64,000 nucleotides of DNA. It comes from Microcella putealis (GTDB lineage Bacteria > Actinomycetota > Actinomycetes > Actinomycetales > Microbacteriaceae). The stretch is from contig NZ_SGWW01000002.1 of assembly GCF_004216575.1 (NCBI RefSeq), forward strand, positions 248,001 to 312,000, in the 5' to 3' direction. Numbering within the stretch: the first letter of the stretch is position 1; each line of letters begins with the position of its first letter. Below are positions 48,806 to 58,059 of this stretch, one piece after another. Position numbers and translations under genes: made by a program. Below the pieces are notes generated by a model that saw nothing but the letters and a program-made list of their open reading frames with translations, did not search any database and had not been told where the DNA came from.

Positions 48806-50343
48806 AGCTCGCTCTGCTCGCGTCGTCCTTCCGACCCGGTTCTCGTCGTCTCGGTCGGAGCATCGCCGTGTCGCTTCTCGTCGTGGCGATTATTGTCGGG
48901 ATGCTCGGTGCCGGCGCGCTCGCCGACGTCACGAATCCGGCACACCGCGCCGCCGTGGTCATCGGTGCCGGAGCGCTCTCGCTCGGCATCCTCGTGGCGC
49001 CCCTCGCGGCCGGGCTCGGATCCGCGCTCGAGCCACGACGCTTCGCCAGCTACCCCATCCCGTCTGGCCAGTTGGCCCTGGGTCTCGGGCTCGCTGGCGC
49101 CGTGGGGGCGCCGGGCGCGCTCGCGGTCGCGCTCGCCGTCGCGGTCGAGAGCGCCTGGCTTGACCTACCCGAGCGGGGAGTCGCGATCGCGGCGGGCGTC
49201 CTGACCGCGATCACGATCATCCTGTCGTCGCAGCTGCTGGTGACGGTAGCCGCCCGACTAGCCGTTTCTGAGCCAGCGGCGCGCGCCGTCGCGGCGACCG
49301 CCCGCGTGACGGTCGTCGTCGCCATTGCCGCAGCGGGCATAGCGGCGATCGTCGCCGCCCGCGGCACGGACGGCGCCGCGCTCGAGCGATTCGCCGAGGT
49401 CGTCGGCCGCAGCCCCGGTGGCCTCACGTGGGCCGCGATCGGTGCGCCAGCGGGGGAGGCCGTCGCCCGACTGGCGATCGCCGCGCTCGCGGTCGGCGCT
49501 CTTGCCGCGCTCTGGTGGTGGGTGGTGGCGCGCGTCGTCGTGTCGCCCGAGCGACGCTCGGCTCCGGCTGACCGCGCCGCCGACCGAGGCCTCGGCTGGT
49601 TCGACATGACGCCCGCCACGCCCGGTGGGGTCATCGCGGCGCGCTCGCTGCTGTACTGGACCCGCGACCCGCGCTACCGCGTCGTGCTCCTCGGCCTTCC
49701 GCTGGCGCCGCCGTTGATCATGCTTGCCCTGCTCATCGCGGGAGTGCCCCTGCCTCTGCTGTGGCTCATTCCCCTGCCGTTCCTGGCGCTCTTTCTCGGC
49801 TGGTTCAGCCACAACGACACCGCGTACGACCACACGGCCATCTGGCTCCACGTCGCCGCGCCCCTGCGGGGAACGGCCGACCGCTTCGGGCGTCTCGTGC
49901 CGCCGCTCCTGCTGGGCGTTCCGCTCATCCTGATCACGGCGCCGCTGTTCGCCCTCTGGTCGGGCATTGCGAACGGCTTCGAACTCGTGGCGGGCGTCAG
50001 CCTCGGTCTGCTCCTGACGGGTCTCGGTGTCGCCAGCGTGGTGTCGGCGCTCGCACCGTACCCCGCGGCACGTCCCGGTGCCGGGCCATTCGACCAGCCG
50101 CCGTTGACGGGGTCGCGCGCGTCGTGGGCGCAGGCGGGCGCGCTCGTGGCGACCGTCGGGTTCATGTCACCGACGCTGATTCTCGCCTGGTGGGGCGTCA
50201 CGAGCGACGCCATGTGGTCGCCGCTCGCGGGGCTTGCCGGCGTCGCGACCGGTGTTGGCATGCTCATGCTCGGGGTCGCGGTCGGCGGCCAGATCTACCG
50301 CCGACGCGCACCCGACATCCTCACGCTCGCCCAGCGCACCTAG
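48781..50343 (+). CDS. ABC exporter permease-like polytopic membrane protein
   Basis: A 520-residue protein with about twelve to fourteen hydrophobic segments, starting MVDNLLRLKLALLASSFRPGSRRLGRSIAV. The ATG at 48781 lies inside the 3' end of the ATPase gene (25-base overlap) and has GGAGGG six bases upstream, so the two are coupled. It has no catalytic motif. The layout of a large two-lobed membrane domain next to an ATPase without its own membrane part matches ABC-2-type transport of actinobacteria. The substrate is unknown. The DUF3039 gene follows 24 bases later. Confidence 0.8.
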   Translation: MVDNLLRLKLALLASSFRPGSRRLGRSIAVSLLVVAIIVGMLGAGALADVTNPAHRAAVVIGAGALSLGILVAPLAAGLGSALEPRRFASYPIPSGQLALGLGLAGAVGAPGALAVALAVAVESAWLDLPERGVAIAAGVLTAITIILSSQLLVTVAARLAVSEPAARAVAATARVTVVVAIAAAGIAAIVAARGTDGAALERFAEVVGRSPGGLTWAAIGAPAGEAVARLAIAALAVGALAALWWWVVARVVVSPERRSAPADRAADRGLGWFDMTPATPGGVIAARSLLYWTRDPRYRVVLLGLPLAPPLIMLALLIAGVPLPLLWLIPLPFLALFLGWFSHNDTAYDHTAIWLHVAAPLRGTADRFGRLVPPLLLGVPLILITAPLFALWSGIANGFELVAGVSLGLLLTGLGVASVVSALAPYPAARPGAGPFDQPPLTGSRASWAQAGALVATVGFMSPTLILAWWGVTSDAMWSPLAGLAGVATGVGMLMLGVAVGGQIYRRRAPDILTLAQRT

Positions 50344-50367
50344 CGCCCGCGCCTTTACAATCGGCGC

Positions 50368-50634
50368 ATGGCGACAACGGACGATGCAGGTCAGGGTGGC
50401 GGGGTCGACGTTCTCGACCGCGAACTCGAAAAGCTGCTCGAGGGCGAACAGCTCGAAGACGGCGACCACGAACGCTTTTCGCACTACGTGCCCAAAGACA
50501 AGATCCTCGAGTCGGCCCTGACGGGCAAGCCGGTGCGGGCGCTCTGCGGCAAAAAGTGGACTCCGGGCCGCGACCCAGAGAAGTTTCCCGTGTGCCCCGA
50601 CTGCAAGAGGATCTACGAGCGCATGAAGGCGTAG
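50368..50634 (+). CDS. DUF3039 family small zinc-binding-like protein
   Basis: An 88-residue protein of the actinobacterial DUF3039 family. A possible zinc site is made of His39 (FSHYV), Cys60 (ALCGKKW) and Cys76/Cys79 (CPDC). The first 20 residues are acidic and flexible. It starts at the ATG 50368, 24 bases after the exporter permease and 54 bases before ftsY. The family is widespread in actinobacteria and its function is not established. Its conserved neighbours suggest a housekeeping role. Confidence 0.9.
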   Translation: MATTDDAGQGGGVDVLDRELEKLLEGEQLEDGDHERFSHYVPKDKILESALTGKPVRALCGKKWTPGRDPEKFPVCPDCKRIYERMKA

Positions 50635-50688
50635 TCCGCAGGCCGCCTCGGCCGGTGCGGCGGCGCACTCCCCACTAGCCTGGACCGC

Positions 50689-51561
50689 ATGGCAGAGCGC
50701 AGCTGGAGTCTCGGGGGCGCCCTTCGCGGGCTGTTCACCACACCCGTCGTCGACGACGAGATGTGGGACGACCTCGAAGCCGCGCTCATCGGTGCTGACT
50801 TCGGGCCCGACCTGAGCGACGAGATTCTCGATCACCTGCGCAGCGAGGTCGAGCGTCTGCGCATCACCGATCCGCGCGACGTGAAGCGCCTCTTGCGCGA
50901 GACGATCGAAGAACGCCTCGCGGCCTACGACCCGACCCTTCGCCTGAGCGAGCGCCCCGCGGTGGTACTGGTGGTCGGCGTGAACGGCGTCGGCAAGACG
51001 ACGACGATCGGCAAGTTCGCCAAGTTCTTGACCGGCTACCAGCGCACGGTGGTCGTCGGCGCGGCTGACACCTTCCGCGCGGCAGCCGTCGACCAGCTCG
51101 CGACGTGGGCCGAGCGTGCCGGCGCGAGCGTGGTGCGCCCGCAGCAGCAGGGCCAAGACCCCGCGAGTGTCGCGTACCAAACGGTCGAGCGTGCCATCGC
51201 CGACGGCACCGACATCGCGATCATCGACACGGCGGGTCGGCTGCAGACGAAGGCCGGGCTCATGGACGAGCTGGCGAAGGTGCGCCGCGTCGTCGAAAAG
51301 CTCGCGCCGATCGCCGAGGTGCTCTTGGTGCTCGACGGCACGACGGGGCAAAACGGCGTGGCGCAGGCCGAGGCATTCATCGAGCACGCCGGGGTCACCG
51401 GCCTTGTCGTCACGAAGCTCGACGGCAGCGCCAAGGGCGGCTTCGTGCTGCGGGTGCAGCAGCAGACGGGCATCCCCATCAAGCTGATCGGGCAGGGCGA
51501 GGGCATCGGCGACCTCACCGGCTTCACGCCCCACGTCTTCGCGCAAAGTCTCGTTCCGTAA
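50689..51561 (+). CDS. ftsY: Signal recognition particle receptor FtsY
   Basis: A 290-residue SRP GTPase. A short N domain (to about 85) leads into the G domain: G1 GVNGVGKT (97-104), the ADTFRAAA motif, DTAGRLQTK (G3), TKLDGSAKGG (G4) and the closing IGQGEGIGDLTGF. The long acidic A domain of E. coli FtsY is missing; the protein begins almost directly with the N domain (WSLGGALRGLF), which can still bind membranes. It docks the SRP-ribosome complex at the membrane. The ATG at 50689 is used. It is followed 84 bases later by ffh, its partner. Confidence 0.97.
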   Translation: MAERSWSLGGALRGLFTTPVVDDEMWDDLEAALIGADFGPDLSDEILDHLRSEVERLRITDPRDVKRLLRETIEERLAAYDPTLRLSERPAVVLVVGVNGVGKTTTIGKFAKFLTGYQRTVVVGAADTFRAAAVDQLATWAERAGASVVRPQQQGQDPASVAYQTVERAIADGTDIAIIDTAGRLQTKAGLMDELAKVRRVVEKLAPIAEVLLVLDGTTGQNGVAQAEAFIEHAGVTGLVVTKLDGSAKGGFVLRVQQQTGIPIKLIGQGEGIGDLTGFTPHVFAQSLVP

Positions 51562-51645
51562 CGCGCGTTTCCTGCATTCGCGCGCACGGCGCTTAGGATG
51601 CGCTCCACGAGCACCGAGAACGGCGCACCTAGAATGGGCGGCACT

Positions 51646-53232
51646 ATGGCGACTTTCGGCACGCTCTCCGACCGGCTTACTCAGACTTTCAGCGCGCTGC
51701 GCACGAAGGGCAAGCTCAGCCCCGCCGACGTCGACGGCACGGTGCGCGAGATTCGGCGCGCGCTCCTCGACGCCGACGTGGCGCTTCCGGTCGTCAAAGA
51801 CTTCACGGGTCGGGTGCGTGAGCGCGCGCTGAGTGACGAGGTCAACAAGGCTCTCAACCCCGCCCAGCAGGTCGTGAAGATCGTCAACGACGAGCTCGTC
51901 ACGATCCTCGGCGGCGAGCAGCGTCGCCTGCAGTTCGCGAAGTCGGGCCCGACCGTCATCATGCTCGCCGGCCTGCAGGGTGCCGGTAAGACGACGCTCG
52001 CGGGCAAGCTCGCCAAGTGGCTGAAGAACGATGGGCACACCCCGATGCTCGTCGCCGCCGACCTGCAGCGCCCGAACGCCGTCCAGCAGCTGCAGGTGGT
52101 CGGCGAGCAGGCGGGCGCCGCCGTCTACGCGCCCGAGCCGGGCAACGGCGTGGGCGACCCGGTCCGCGTCGCGAAAGACGCGATGAAGGTCGCCCGTGAC
52201 CGTCAGCACGACGTGGTGATCGTCGACACGGCCGGCCGCCTCGGTGTCGATGCCGAACTCATGAAGCAGGCCGCGAGCATCCGGAAGGCCGTCGATCCCG
52301 ATGAGGTCCTCTTCGTCATCGACGCGATGATCGGTCAAGACGCCGTCGCGACCGCGCAGGCGTTCCAAGAGGGCGTCGACTTCACGGGCGTGGTGCTGTC
52401 GAAGCTGGATGGCGACGCGCGCGGCGGTGCCGCGCTCAGCGTCGCGAGCGTCACGGGCCGCCCCATCATGTTCGCGTCGACCGGCGAGGGGCTCGACGAC
52501 TTCGAGCCCTTCTACCCCGACCGCATGGCGAGCCGCATCCTCGACCTGGGTGACATCCTCACGCTCATCGAGCAGGCGCAAAAGGCCTTCGACGACGACC
52601 AGGCCCGCGCGACGGCCGAGAAGTTCGCGACCGACAGCTTCACGCTCGAGGACTTCCTCGAGCAGATGCAGCAGCTGAAGAACATGGGCTCGATCAAGGG
52701 AATGCTCGGCATGCTGCCCGGCGCCCGCGGCATGAAAGAGCAGCTCGACAACTTCGACGAGTCCGAGTTGACGCGCACCGAGGCGATCATCCGCTCGATG
52801 ACGCCCGCCGAGCGGCGCCTGCCGAAGCTCCTCAACGGCTCGCGGCGCCTGCGCATTGCGAAGGGTTCGGGCACGACAGTCACCGAGGTCAACCAGCTCG
52901 TGATCCGCTTCGAGCAGGCCGCCAAGATGATGAAGACCGTTGCCAAGGGCGGCATGCCGCAGATCCCGGGCATGGGCCCCCTCGGCATGGGCGGCGGGCC
53001 CGGTGCCCGCAGCGCCCGCAAGGCGGCGAAGAAGAAGGGCAAGGCGGGCTCGCGCTCGGGCAACCCGGCCAAGCGCGCCGCCGAGGAGGCCGCGAAGGCG
53101 CAGGGCGGCGCCTCCGGCGCGACGTCGACGGGCTCCGGCTTCGGTCTCGGAGGGGGCGGGGCAGCGGCGGGCGGCACGCAGGCCCCGAGCCCCGAAGAGC
53201 TTGAGGCCCTGCAGAAATTCCTCGGCCGTTAG
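51646..53232 (+). CDS. ffh: Signal recognition particle protein Ffh (SRP54)
   Basis: A 528-residue SRP GTPase. The N domain starts ATFGTLSDRLTQTFSALR. The G domain has GLQGAGKTT, DTAGRLGVDAELM, SKLDGDARGGAALS and GEGLDDFEPF. The M domain follows from about residue 300 with the RNA-binding helix-turn-helix GSGTTVTEVNQLVIRFEQA, then a Met- and Gly-rich finger (MPQIPGMGPLGMGGG) and a Lys/Ala-rich tail. The ATG at 51646 is chosen over an upstream ATG that lies in untranslated sequence. It binds signal peptides of nascent proteins and 4.5S RNA, which is not encoded in this window. ftsY precedes it. Confidence 0.97.
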   Translation: MATFGTLSDRLTQTFSALRTKGKLSPADVDGTVREIRRALLDADVALPVVKDFTGRVRERALSDEVNKALNPAQQVVKIVNDELVTILGGEQRRLQFAKSGPTVIMLAGLQGAGKTTLAGKLAKWLKNDGHTPMLVAADLQRPNAVQQLQVVGEQAGAAVYAPEPGNGVGDPVRVAKDAMKVARDRQHDVVIVDTAGRLGVDAELMKQAASIRKAVDPDEVLFVIDAMIGQDAVATAQAFQEGVDFTGVVLSKLDGDARGGAALSVASVTGRPIMFASTGEGLDDFEPFYPDRMASRILDLGDILTLIEQAQKAFDDDQARATAEKFATDSFTLEDFLEQMQQLKNMGSIKGMLGMLPGARGMKEQLDNFDESELTRTEAIIRSMTPAERRLPKLLNGSRRLRIAKGSGTTVTEVNQLVIRFEQAAKMMKTVAKGGMPQIPGMGPLGMGGGPGARSARKAAKKKGKAGSRSGNPAKRAAEEAAKAQGGASGATSTGSGFGLGGGGAAAGGTQAPSPEELEALQKFLGR

Positions 53233-53268
53233 CGGCCATCCGAATACCGCGCGACCGAGGTGACGCAC

Positions 53269-54687
53269 ATGGGCAATGACGCCCCGAGCATCCCGAGCCC
53301 GCCCCGCGACGCAGGGCGTCCGGCGACGGCGACGGAGATCGCCGCGGCCGTTCGTGCCGGGCGTTCCTCGGCGGTCGAACAGACCCGGGCGGCGCTCGCC
53401 CGCATCGACGCCGCCGACGGCGCGATCGGTGCGTTCCAGCTCGTCCGCGCCGAGAAGGCGCTCGCCGAGGCGGCGGGCGTGGATGCGCGCATTGCGGCGG
53501 GCGAGCAGCTCCCGCTCGCGGGCGTCCCCCTCGCGATCAAAGACAACATCCCCGTCGCCGGTGAGCCCATGCGGGTCGGCAGCCAGGCAACGGACGCGGC
53601 CCCTCAGCCGCACGACCATCCCGTCGTCGCCCGGCTTCGGGCCGCCGGCGCCGTCGTTGTGGGGCTCACGCGCGTGCCCGAGCTGTGCGTGTTCGGCACG
53701 ACCGACTCGCGCTTCGGAACAACGCGCAACCCCTGGAACCCGGAGCGCACGGCGGGCGGCTCATCCGGCGGCTCTGCGGCGGCCGTCGCCGCGGGCCTCG
53801 TGCCCATCGCCCACGCCGCCGACGGTATGGGGTCGATCCGCATTCCGGCGGCCAACTGCGGCGTCGTGGGGCTGAAGCCCGGCGCGGGGCTCGTACCCGC
53901 CGAGATGGGCGCCCACAGCTGGTTCGGCATGAGCGAGAACGGGCCGCTCGCGACCACGGTCGCCGACGCCGCCGTAATGCTCTCGGTGATGGCCGATCGC
54001 CCGGCCCTCGCCGAGCTCGCGCCACCGACGCGCCGCCTGCGCATCGCGCTCGCGCCGGCCGTTCCCACGCCGCTTGCCCACCTTGACGACGGGTGGCGAG
54101 AGGCGGCAACACGCACGGCCGCGGTGCTGGCGGCCGCCGGTCACGAGGTCGTCGAGGTGCGCCTGCCGTACCCGGCGAACCCGCTCCCCGTGCTCGCCCG
54201 CTGGTTCGCCGGAACCGCCGACGATGCCCGGGCCGCGGGCATCCCGTTGCGGGCGCTCGAACGGCGTGTTCGGGCCCACGCCCGCGCGGGCCTCGTGCTT
54301 CGCCGATTCGGGATGCTCGGCGAGCGCCCCGTAGATCGCCTGCGTTCGCGCATTCTCCGCGCCACCGACGGTGTTGACGTCATCATCACGCCGGCTCTCG
54401 CCCAGCCCGGCCCCATCGCCGAGGGGTGGCACCGCCGGGGCTGGATCGCGAACCTGCGCGCCAACATCGGCTACGCGCCGTACGCGGCGCTGTGGAACCT
54501 GCTCGGCTGGCCGGCGGCCGTGATCCCGGCCCATCGCCCCGAAGGCGCCTCGGTGCCGTATGCCGCGCAGCTCATTGCGCGGCCCGCCGAGCGCGGCGCG
54601 GGCGAGGCGCTGCTGCTGTCGGTGGCCGCCCTCATCGAGCGTGACGCCCCGTGGGTGCGCGTGGCCCCAGAAAATCTGCCAGAATAG
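53269..54687 (+). CDS. Amidase-signature family amidase
   Basis: A 472-residue Ser-Ser-Lys amidase. The catalytic Lys lies in VPLAIKDNIPVAGEP, the amidase signature is TAGGSSGGSAAAVAAGLVP, and DGMGSIRIPAANCGVVGLKP holds the nucleophile region. It hydrolyses an amide of unknown nature; homology to GatA is only superfamily-level, and no gatB or gatC is nearby. The ATG at 53269 is chosen because GAGGTG lies six bases upstream; a GTG at 53260 is the alternative. It stands between ffh and rpsP, where actinobacterial genomes often carry unrelated genes. Confidence 0.9.
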   Translation: MGNDAPSIPSPPRDAGRPATATEIAAAVRAGRSSAVEQTRAALARIDAADGAIGAFQLVRAEKALAEAAGVDARIAAGEQLPLAGVPLAIKDNIPVAGEPMRVGSQATDAAPQPHDHPVVARLRAAGAVVVGLTRVPELCVFGTTDSRFGTTRNPWNPERTAGGSSGGSAAAVAAGLVPIAHAADGMGSIRIPAANCGVVGLKPGAGLVPAEMGAHSWFGMSENGPLATTVADAAVMLSVMADRPALAELAPPTRRLRIALAPAVPTPLAHLDDGWREAATRTAAVLAAAGHEVVEVRLPYPANPLPVLARWFAGTADDARAAGIPLRALERRVRAHARAGLVLRRFGMLGERPVDRLRSRILRATDGVDVIITPALAQPGPIAEGWHRRGWIANLRANIGYAPYAALWNLLGWPAAVIPAHRPEGASVPYAAQLIARPAERGAGEALLLSVAALIERDAPWVRVAPENLPE

Positions 54688-54813
54688 GCGGTCGAGTGTT
54701 CGCGCGCCCGACCCTCTATCAGGCGCGCCGAGCATCCCTTTAGAGCTTTCGCGCCGAGTGTGCCCCACACAATTGGCGGCGAGCCACCCATCATCAACAT
54801 TTTCCGGAGAAAC

Positions 54814-55284
54814 GTGGCTGTCAAGATTCGCCTCAAGCGCATGGGCAAGATCCGTGCACCCTACTACCGCATCGTCGTCGCCGACTCGCGCACCAAGCGC
54901 GACGGCCGCGTGATCGAAGAGATCGGCAAGTACCACCCCACCGAAGAGCCCTCGTTCATCGAGGTGCAGTCCGAGCGTGCGCAGTACTGGCTGAGCGTCG
55001 GCGCGCAGCCGAGCCCGCAGGTTCTCGCGATCCTCAAGCTCACGGGCGACTGGGGCACCTTCAAGGGCGAGAAGGGTGCCAAGAGCACCGTCAAGACCGC
55101 CGAGCCGAAGCCCGAGTTCGTCGTCGACGAGAAGAAGAAGCCGGTGCTGAAGCCCAAGGCCGAGAAGAAGGCTGAGGAGGCCCCGGCCGTCGAGGCTCCC
55201 GCCGCTGAGGACGCCCCGGAGGCCGCTGAGGCTACCGAGGCGCCCGCCGCGGACGCCGCCGCCGACGAGGCTGACAAGGCCTAA
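54814..55284 (+). CDS. rpsP: 30S ribosomal protein bS16, with acidic/Ala-rich extension
   Basis: A 156-residue ribosomal protein. The first 85 residues are the conserved bS16 core, beginning [20 protein letters not shown] and including [13 protein letters not shown]. The remaining 70 residues are an actinobacterial-type extension of Lys, Glu and Ala that ends in an Ala/Glu-rich stretch ([18 protein letters not shown]) and is probably disordered. The GTG at 54814 is preceded by GGAGA; the longer frame upstream is not coding. It is the first gene of the rpsP-khpA-rimM-trmD operon, which joins ribosome assembly factors and tRNA modification. Confidence 0.97.
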   Translation: MAVKIRLKRMGKIRAPYYRIVVADSRTKRDGRVIEEIGKYHPTEEPSFIEVQSERAQYWLSVGAQPSPQVLAILKLTGDWGTFKGEKGAKSTVKTAEPKPEFVVDEKKKPVLKPKAEKKAEEAPAVEAPAAEDAPEAAEATEAPAADAAADEADKA

Positions 55285-55289
55285 TCGAC

Positions 55290-55526
55290 GTGCTTGCAGA
55301 CACGCTGGAGCATCTCGTCAAGGGGATCGTTGATCACCCCGACGACGTCGTCGTCGCGTCGCAGAACTCCGGCCGCGGCGAGGTCCTCGAGGTGCGCGTG
55401 CACCCCGAGGACCTCGGCCGCGTCATCGGCCGAGGCGGGCGCACCGCCAAGGCCCTGCGCCAGGTCATCTCGTCGCTCGCCGATGGTCGACGCGTGCGCG
55501 TCGACGTCGTCGACACCGACGCCTGA
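55290..55526 (+). CDS. khpA: KH-domain RNA-binding protein KhpA
   Basis: A 78-residue single KH domain. The GxxG RNA-binding loop is GRGG in DLGRVIGRGGRTAKALRQ, followed by the KH-type strand VRVDVVD. It starts with GTG at 55290, five bases after the rpsP stop, and ends two bases before rimM. KhpA with KhpB binds many RNAs in Gram-positive bacteria and affects cell division and wall synthesis. The position between rpsP and rimM is conserved across actinobacteria and Firmicutes. Confidence 0.95.
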   Translation: MLADTLEHLVKGIVDHPDDVVVASQNSGRGEVLEVRVHPEDLGRVIGRGGRTAKALRQVISSLADGRRVRVDVVDTDA

Positions 55527-55528
55527 TC

Positions 55529-56137
55529 GTGGCGACCGCGAAAGCTGATCCCCCCGGTTCGCCGTCCACCCGACTCCGGGTGGGGCGACTGACCAAGGCG
55601 CACGGTCTCAAGGGCGCCCTCAAGCTCGAGTTGTTCACCGACGACCCCGAGCGACGTTTCGTGCCCGGTGCGACCTTCTCGCTGCAGGTCCCCGCGACCT
55701 CCCCGTGGCACGGCCAGAGCCTGACCCTCACCGAGTTGCGCTGGTACAACGGCCAGCCCGTTGGCTTCTTCGAGAACGTCGCCGATCGCTCGGCGGCCGA
55801 GTCGCTGGCAAAGGCGATCCTCTGGATCGAACAACCGACCGACGAAGAGCCCGAAGACGATGCCTGGTACGACTTCCAGCTCGTTGGCCTGCGGGTCATC
55901 CGCGACGGAGCCGAGGTCGGCGAGGTCGTGCGCGTCGACCACTTCCCGGCGCAAGACCTCCTTGTCGTCCGCTCGGCAGAGCGCGACGTTCTCGTTCCGT
56001 TCGTCTCCGCGATCGTGCCGACCGTCGACATTGCAGCCGGAACCGTCACGGTGACGCCCCCCGCTGGCCTGTTCGACGACGAGGACGCCATCGACGCCTC
56101 CGCCCCCGTCGACTCACCCACTCCCGACGCGGAGTAG
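55529..56137 (+). CDS. rimM: Ribosome maturation factor RimM
   Basis: A 202-residue assembly factor for the 30S head. The N-terminal RimM domain has RVGRLTKAHGLKGALKLELFTDDPERRF, the C-terminal PRC-barrel has WYDFQLVGLRVI and EVVRVDHFPAQDLLVV. The GTG at 55529 lies two bases after khpA. The C-terminal 25 residues are acidic and longer than in E. coli. It is followed three bases later by trmD. RimM binds uS19 and helps processing of 16S rRNA. Confidence 0.96.
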   Translation: MATAKADPPGSPSTRLRVGRLTKAHGLKGALKLELFTDDPERRFVPGATFSLQVPATSPWHGQSLTLTELRWYNGQPVGFFENVADRSAAESLAKAILWIEQPTDEEPEDDAWYDFQLVGLRVIRDGAEVGEVVRVDHFPAQDLLVVRSAERDVLVPFVSAIVPTVDIAAGTVTVTPPAGLFDDEDAIDASAPVDSPTPDAE

Positions 56138-56140
56138 TCG

Positions 56141-56824
56141 ATGCGGGTCGACGTCGTCACGATCTTCCCGGAGTTCTTCGGCGTTCTCGATGTCTCGCTG
56201 CTCGGTAAGGCGCGCGCGGCCGGCGTCATCGAGTTCGGTGTGCACGACCTGCGTTCCTTTACGCACGATCGGCACCGCACAGTCGACGACACCCCGTACG
56301 GCGGGGGAGCGGGCATGGTCATGCGCCCCGAGCCGTGGGGGGAGGCGCTCGACTCGCTCGTCACCGACGAAACGGTGCTCGTTGTGCCGAGCCCGGCCGG
56401 CCATCGCTTCACGCAGGCGGCGGCTCGCGAGCTCGCCACCGTGCCGCACCTCGTCTTTGCCTGCGGTCGCTACGAAGGCATCGACCAGCGGGTCATCGAC
56501 CACTACTCTGAGCGCATCGAGGTGCGCGAACTCAGCCTCGGCGACTACGTGCTGAACGGTGGGGAGGTGGCGGCCATGGCGATGATCGAAGCGGTGGGTC
56601 GTCTCGTGCCCGGCGTCGTCGGCAATCCCGTGTCCCTCGATGAGGAGAGCCACGAAGACGGGCTGCTCGAGTATCCGAGTTACACGAAGCCCGCGTCGTG
56701 GCGGGGCCACGATGTTCCGCCCGTCCTGCTGAGCGGCAATCACGGGGCGATCGCCGCGTGGCGACGCGAGCAGCAGCTCGAGCGCACCGCGCGCATCCGA
56801 CCCGATCTGATCGGCGAGCAGTGA
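56141..56824 (+). CDS. trmD: tRNA (guanine-N1)-methyltransferase TrmD
   Basis: A 227-residue SPOUT-class enzyme that methylates G37 of tRNAs with G36 using S-adenosylmethionine. Visible motifs: [12 protein letters not shown] start, [32 protein letters not shown] (the knotted AdoMet site) and [17 protein letters not shown]. The length is typical. It closes the conserved block and overlaps the next membrane-protein gene by four bases. Confidence 0.97.
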   Translation: MRVDVVTIFPEFFGVLDVSLLGKARAAGVIEFGVHDLRSFTHDRHRTVDDTPYGGGAGMVMRPEPWGEALDSLVTDETVLVVPSPAGHRFTQAAARELATVPHLVFACGRYEGIDQRVIDHYSERIEVRELSLGDYVLNGGEVAAMAMIEAVGRLVPGVVGNPVSLDEESHEDGLLEYPSYTKPASWRGHDVPPVLLSGNHGAIAAWRREQQLERTARIRPDLIGEQ

Positions 56825-57264
56825 ACTCCGGCGAGCGCATGTGGCTGTGGGCTCAGCCGCTGCTCGCTGTCGTGGCCGGAGTCGCCGGTATCGCGGCGAT
56901 CGTCGTGCGCGCGCTCGGCGAGTTCTCGTATCTTCCCTCCGTGCAGGCCGTGGTGACGGGCGTGCTGGTGCTGCCCGGATTGGCGCTGTCGCTCGGCATC
57001 AATCACCTCATCGTGCGCGCGCGACGCCCTGCCCGCCTGACGAGCGGCGAGAAGATCCTGCTCATCGTGCAGGTGCTCATCGTGATCGTCACCGTGCTGA
57101 CGTCGCTTGATCAGGCCGCCCTGATCGGGGGTTACCTGCTCTGGCCACTGCTGATCGCGGCTTCGGTCACCGCCTGCGTCACCATGGCGCGAACGACGCT
57201 TGCCCTGCGTCGAGCGGCGACCGCCGAGCCCGTCGGTATGGCGCCCGAGGTCAGTACGCCGTAG
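56821..57264 (+). CDS. Hypothetical four-segment membrane protein
   Basis: A 147-residue protein with four hydrophobic segments (about 10-30, 38-58, 73-92 and 98-118), an N-terminal WLWAQP and short polar ends. The GTG at 56821 overlaps the trmD stop by four bases, so it is translationally coupled. I do not recognise a family; it is probably a small actinobacterial inner-membrane protein. It converges with the map gene 21 bases away, which marks the end of the rpsP operon. Confidence 0.75.
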   Translation: MNSGERMWLWAQPLLAVVAGVAGIAAIVVRALGEFSYLPSVQAVVTGVLVLPGLALSLGINHLIVRARRPARLTSGEKILLIVQVLIVIVTVLTSLDQAALIGGYLLWPLLIAASVTACVTMARTTLALRRAATAEPVGMAPEVSTP

Positions 57265-57285
57265 ACCGGCGCTGGGCGACCCGCC

Positions 57286-58059
57286 TTAGGCCTCGTCGCG
57301 TGCCGTCAACACGATCGGCCCGTCGGCCGTGATCGCGACCGTGTGCTCAGCGTGTGCGGCGCGGGTTCCGGTGCGGCTGCGCAGTGTCCAGCCGTCCGCG
57401 TCCGTCACGATCTCATCGGTATCCGGAATGAACCAGGGCTCAATGGCGATCACGAGGCCCGCCTTGAGCTTGAGCCCGCGCCCGCGGCGCCCGTCGTTCG
57501 GCACGTGCGGCTCACCGTGCATGGTGCGCCCCACCCCGTGGCCACCGAAGTCGAGGTTGACGGGGTAGCCCGCGTCGTCGGCGACGTCACCGATGGCGCC
57601 TGAGATGTCGCCCATGCGCCGCCCCGGATGCGCCTGCTCGATGCCCGCCGCGAGCGCCCGTTCGACGGTCGCGATGAGGGCGAGGTCTTCCTCACGGGGG
57701 TCTCCGACGACGATGCTGATCGCCGAGTCGCACACCCAGCCGTCGACCGACGCGGCGAAGTCGAGCGACAGCAGGTCGCCGTCACGCAGCACGTAGTCGT
57801 GCGGCAGGCCGTGGAGCGCGGCGTCGTTCACGGACGTGCAGATGACCTTGCCGAACGGCGAACCGCCGAAGGAGGGGTGGTAGTCGATGTAGCAGCTTTC
57901 GGCACCCTCGGCGCGAATCATGTCGTGGGCGAGAGCGTCGAGGTCGAGCAGATTCACGCCGACGTCGGCGGCGCGCGAGGTGGCAGTGAGAACGCTCGCC
58001 ACGAAACGACCAGCGGGCCGCATCGCCTCGATCTCGGCGGGGGTGCGCAGTTCGATCAT
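57286..58059 (-). CDS. map: Type I methionine aminopeptidase
   Basis: A 257-residue metallopeptidase that removes the N-terminal Met from nascent proteins. Metal ligands are in the expected motifs: LLSLDFAASVDGWVCDSA (two Asp), GHGVGRTMHGEPHVPN (His), AIEPWF (Glu) and HAEHTVAI (Glu). The ATG at 58059 gives the standard MIELRTPAEIEAMR start and overlaps the stop of the upstream TetR gene by four bases. It converges with the trmD-linked operon. Actinobacteria often carry two map genes; this may be one of them. Confidence 0.95.
   Translation of the reverse strand: MIELRTPAEIEAMRPAGRFVASVLTATSRAADVGVNLLDLDALAHDMIRAEGAESCYIDYHPSFGGSPFGKVICTSVNDAALHGLPHDYVLRDGDLLSLDFAASVDGWVCDSAISIVVGDPREEDLALIATVERALAAGIEQAHPGRRMGDISGAIGDVADDAGYPVNLDFGGHGVGRTMHGEPHVPNDGRRGRGLKLKAGLVIAIEPWFIPDTDEIVTDADGWTLRSRTGTRAAHAEHTVAITADGPIVLTARDEA

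Noticed and set aside
51562..51645. 4.5S SRP RNA gene between ftsY and ffh
   Set aside because: The gap is too short and lacks the conserved GGAA tetraloop domain of SRP RNA.
50167..53619. Very long open frame on the minus strand (over 1100 codons) opposite ftsY and ffh
   Set aside because: It is the antisense shadow of two highly conserved genes. High GC removes stop codons in that frame, the translation is low-complexity Arg/Val/His-rich, and no ribosome site or family motif is visible.
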